In this document: one piece after another, positions 14,501 through 14,551 of the stretch
How positions within the stretch are numbered: position 1 is the first letter of the stretch
How the letters are laid out: every line of letters starts with the position of its first letter
Source: Candidatus Poribacteria bacterium
GTDB taxonomy: Bacteria; Poribacteria; WGA-4E; WGA-3G
Assembly (NCBI GenBank): GCA_009845505.1
Contig: VXZL01000031.1
Coordinates: 1-14,551 of the forward strand
Length of the DNA: 14,551 nucleotides
Reading direction: 5' to 3'
The notes under the pieces: model-generated
What the model saw: the letters and a program-made list of their open reading frames with translations, nothing else
Database searches by the model: none
What the model was told of the DNA's origin: nothing
Position numbers and translations under genes: made by a program

Positions 14501-14521
14501 GGTGCGGTTTCTAACCGCACC
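14501..14521. repeat. GGTGCGGTT/AACCGCACC hairpin, third copy
   Basis: Perfect 9-bp stem (14501-14509 with 14513-14521) and a 3-nt loop TCT, against the 4-nt TCCT loop of the 3205 copy. The preceding CCTGGTA is also shared with the 3205 copy. No clear left terminal repeat is present, and the window ends before a right one could be judged. Confidence 0.75.
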
Positions 14522-14551
14522 GGTGCAGAGTGTCCAATTAATTCTAAGATC

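Larger units (their letters stand above)
14269..14551. other. Gene-free stretch up to the window edge
   Basis: Upstream of the minus-strand operon promoter I see no coding region on either strand. It holds an AACTT/AAGTT short palindrome (14283-14297), the inverted repeat pair at 14305-14362, an A/T-rich part with AGGGTCA (14446-14452) facing TGACCCT (14484-14490 region), and the GGTGCGGTT hairpin at 14501. The next gene presumably begins beyond the window. Confidence 0.6.

Overview
The window looks like an environmental bacterial chromosome segment of moderate G+C with Shine-Dalgarno-led genes. The gene mix (phytanoyl-CoA dioxygenase-like oxygenase, divergent Nramp-like carrier, enolase-superfamily enzyme next to a sugar-isomerase-like TIM barrel and an SDR) and the intergenic hairpin repeats resemble uncultured Candidatus Poribacteria or planctomycete-like lineages. 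That placement is inference from gene content; no marker gene here settles it.

Layout. At the left edge (1-33, minus strand) is the 5' third of a tRNA-Leu gene, served by a perfect consensus sigma70 promoter (TTGACA, 17 bp, TATAAT). Rightward (plus strand) come a large FAD/Fe-S D-2-hydroxyacid dehydrogenase of YdiJ type; a tightly coupled pair of an Nramp-like membrane carrier and a PhyH-family dioxygenase; a soluble CorC-like CBS protein; a very small single-pass membrane protein; an M23 peptidase with an N-terminal membrane anchor and coiled coil; and a secreted ABC substrate-binding protein. From 9416 rightward all genes are on the minus strand. In transcription order they are a xylose-isomerase-like TIM barrel protein, a mandelate racemase-like enzyme with all catalytic residues, a short-chain dehydrogenase, a repeat-filled gap, then TatD hydrolase overlapping a XylH-like sugar permease. 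The two blocks converge with only 6 bp between stop codons (9409 and 9416).

How the genes may work together. TIM barrel, MR-family dehydratase/racemase and SDR are closely packed and form a plausible sugar or sugar-acid catabolic operon; the XylH-type permease downstream could supply substrate, but no ATPase or matching binding protein is in the window. The Nramp-like carrier lacks both metal-binding signatures of the family and is translationally linked to a PhyH oxygenase, so it may carry something other than Mn/Fe. The other plus-strand genes look like independent housekeeping or envelope functions.

Most interesting signal. The gaps carry two families of palindromic repeats. One is a 29-bp unit (35 bp in a longer form) with a conserved GTT loop (ATT in one copy) and stem arms that change in a compensating manner: 11302-11442 as an A-B-A-B array and 14305-14362 as two abutting units in inverted orientation. 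The other is a GGTGCGGTT/AACCGCACC hairpin, at 3205 inside a roughly 92-bp element with terminal inverted repeats, in degenerate form near 6906, and at 14501. The covariation implies selection on, or copying through, a folded nucleic acid.
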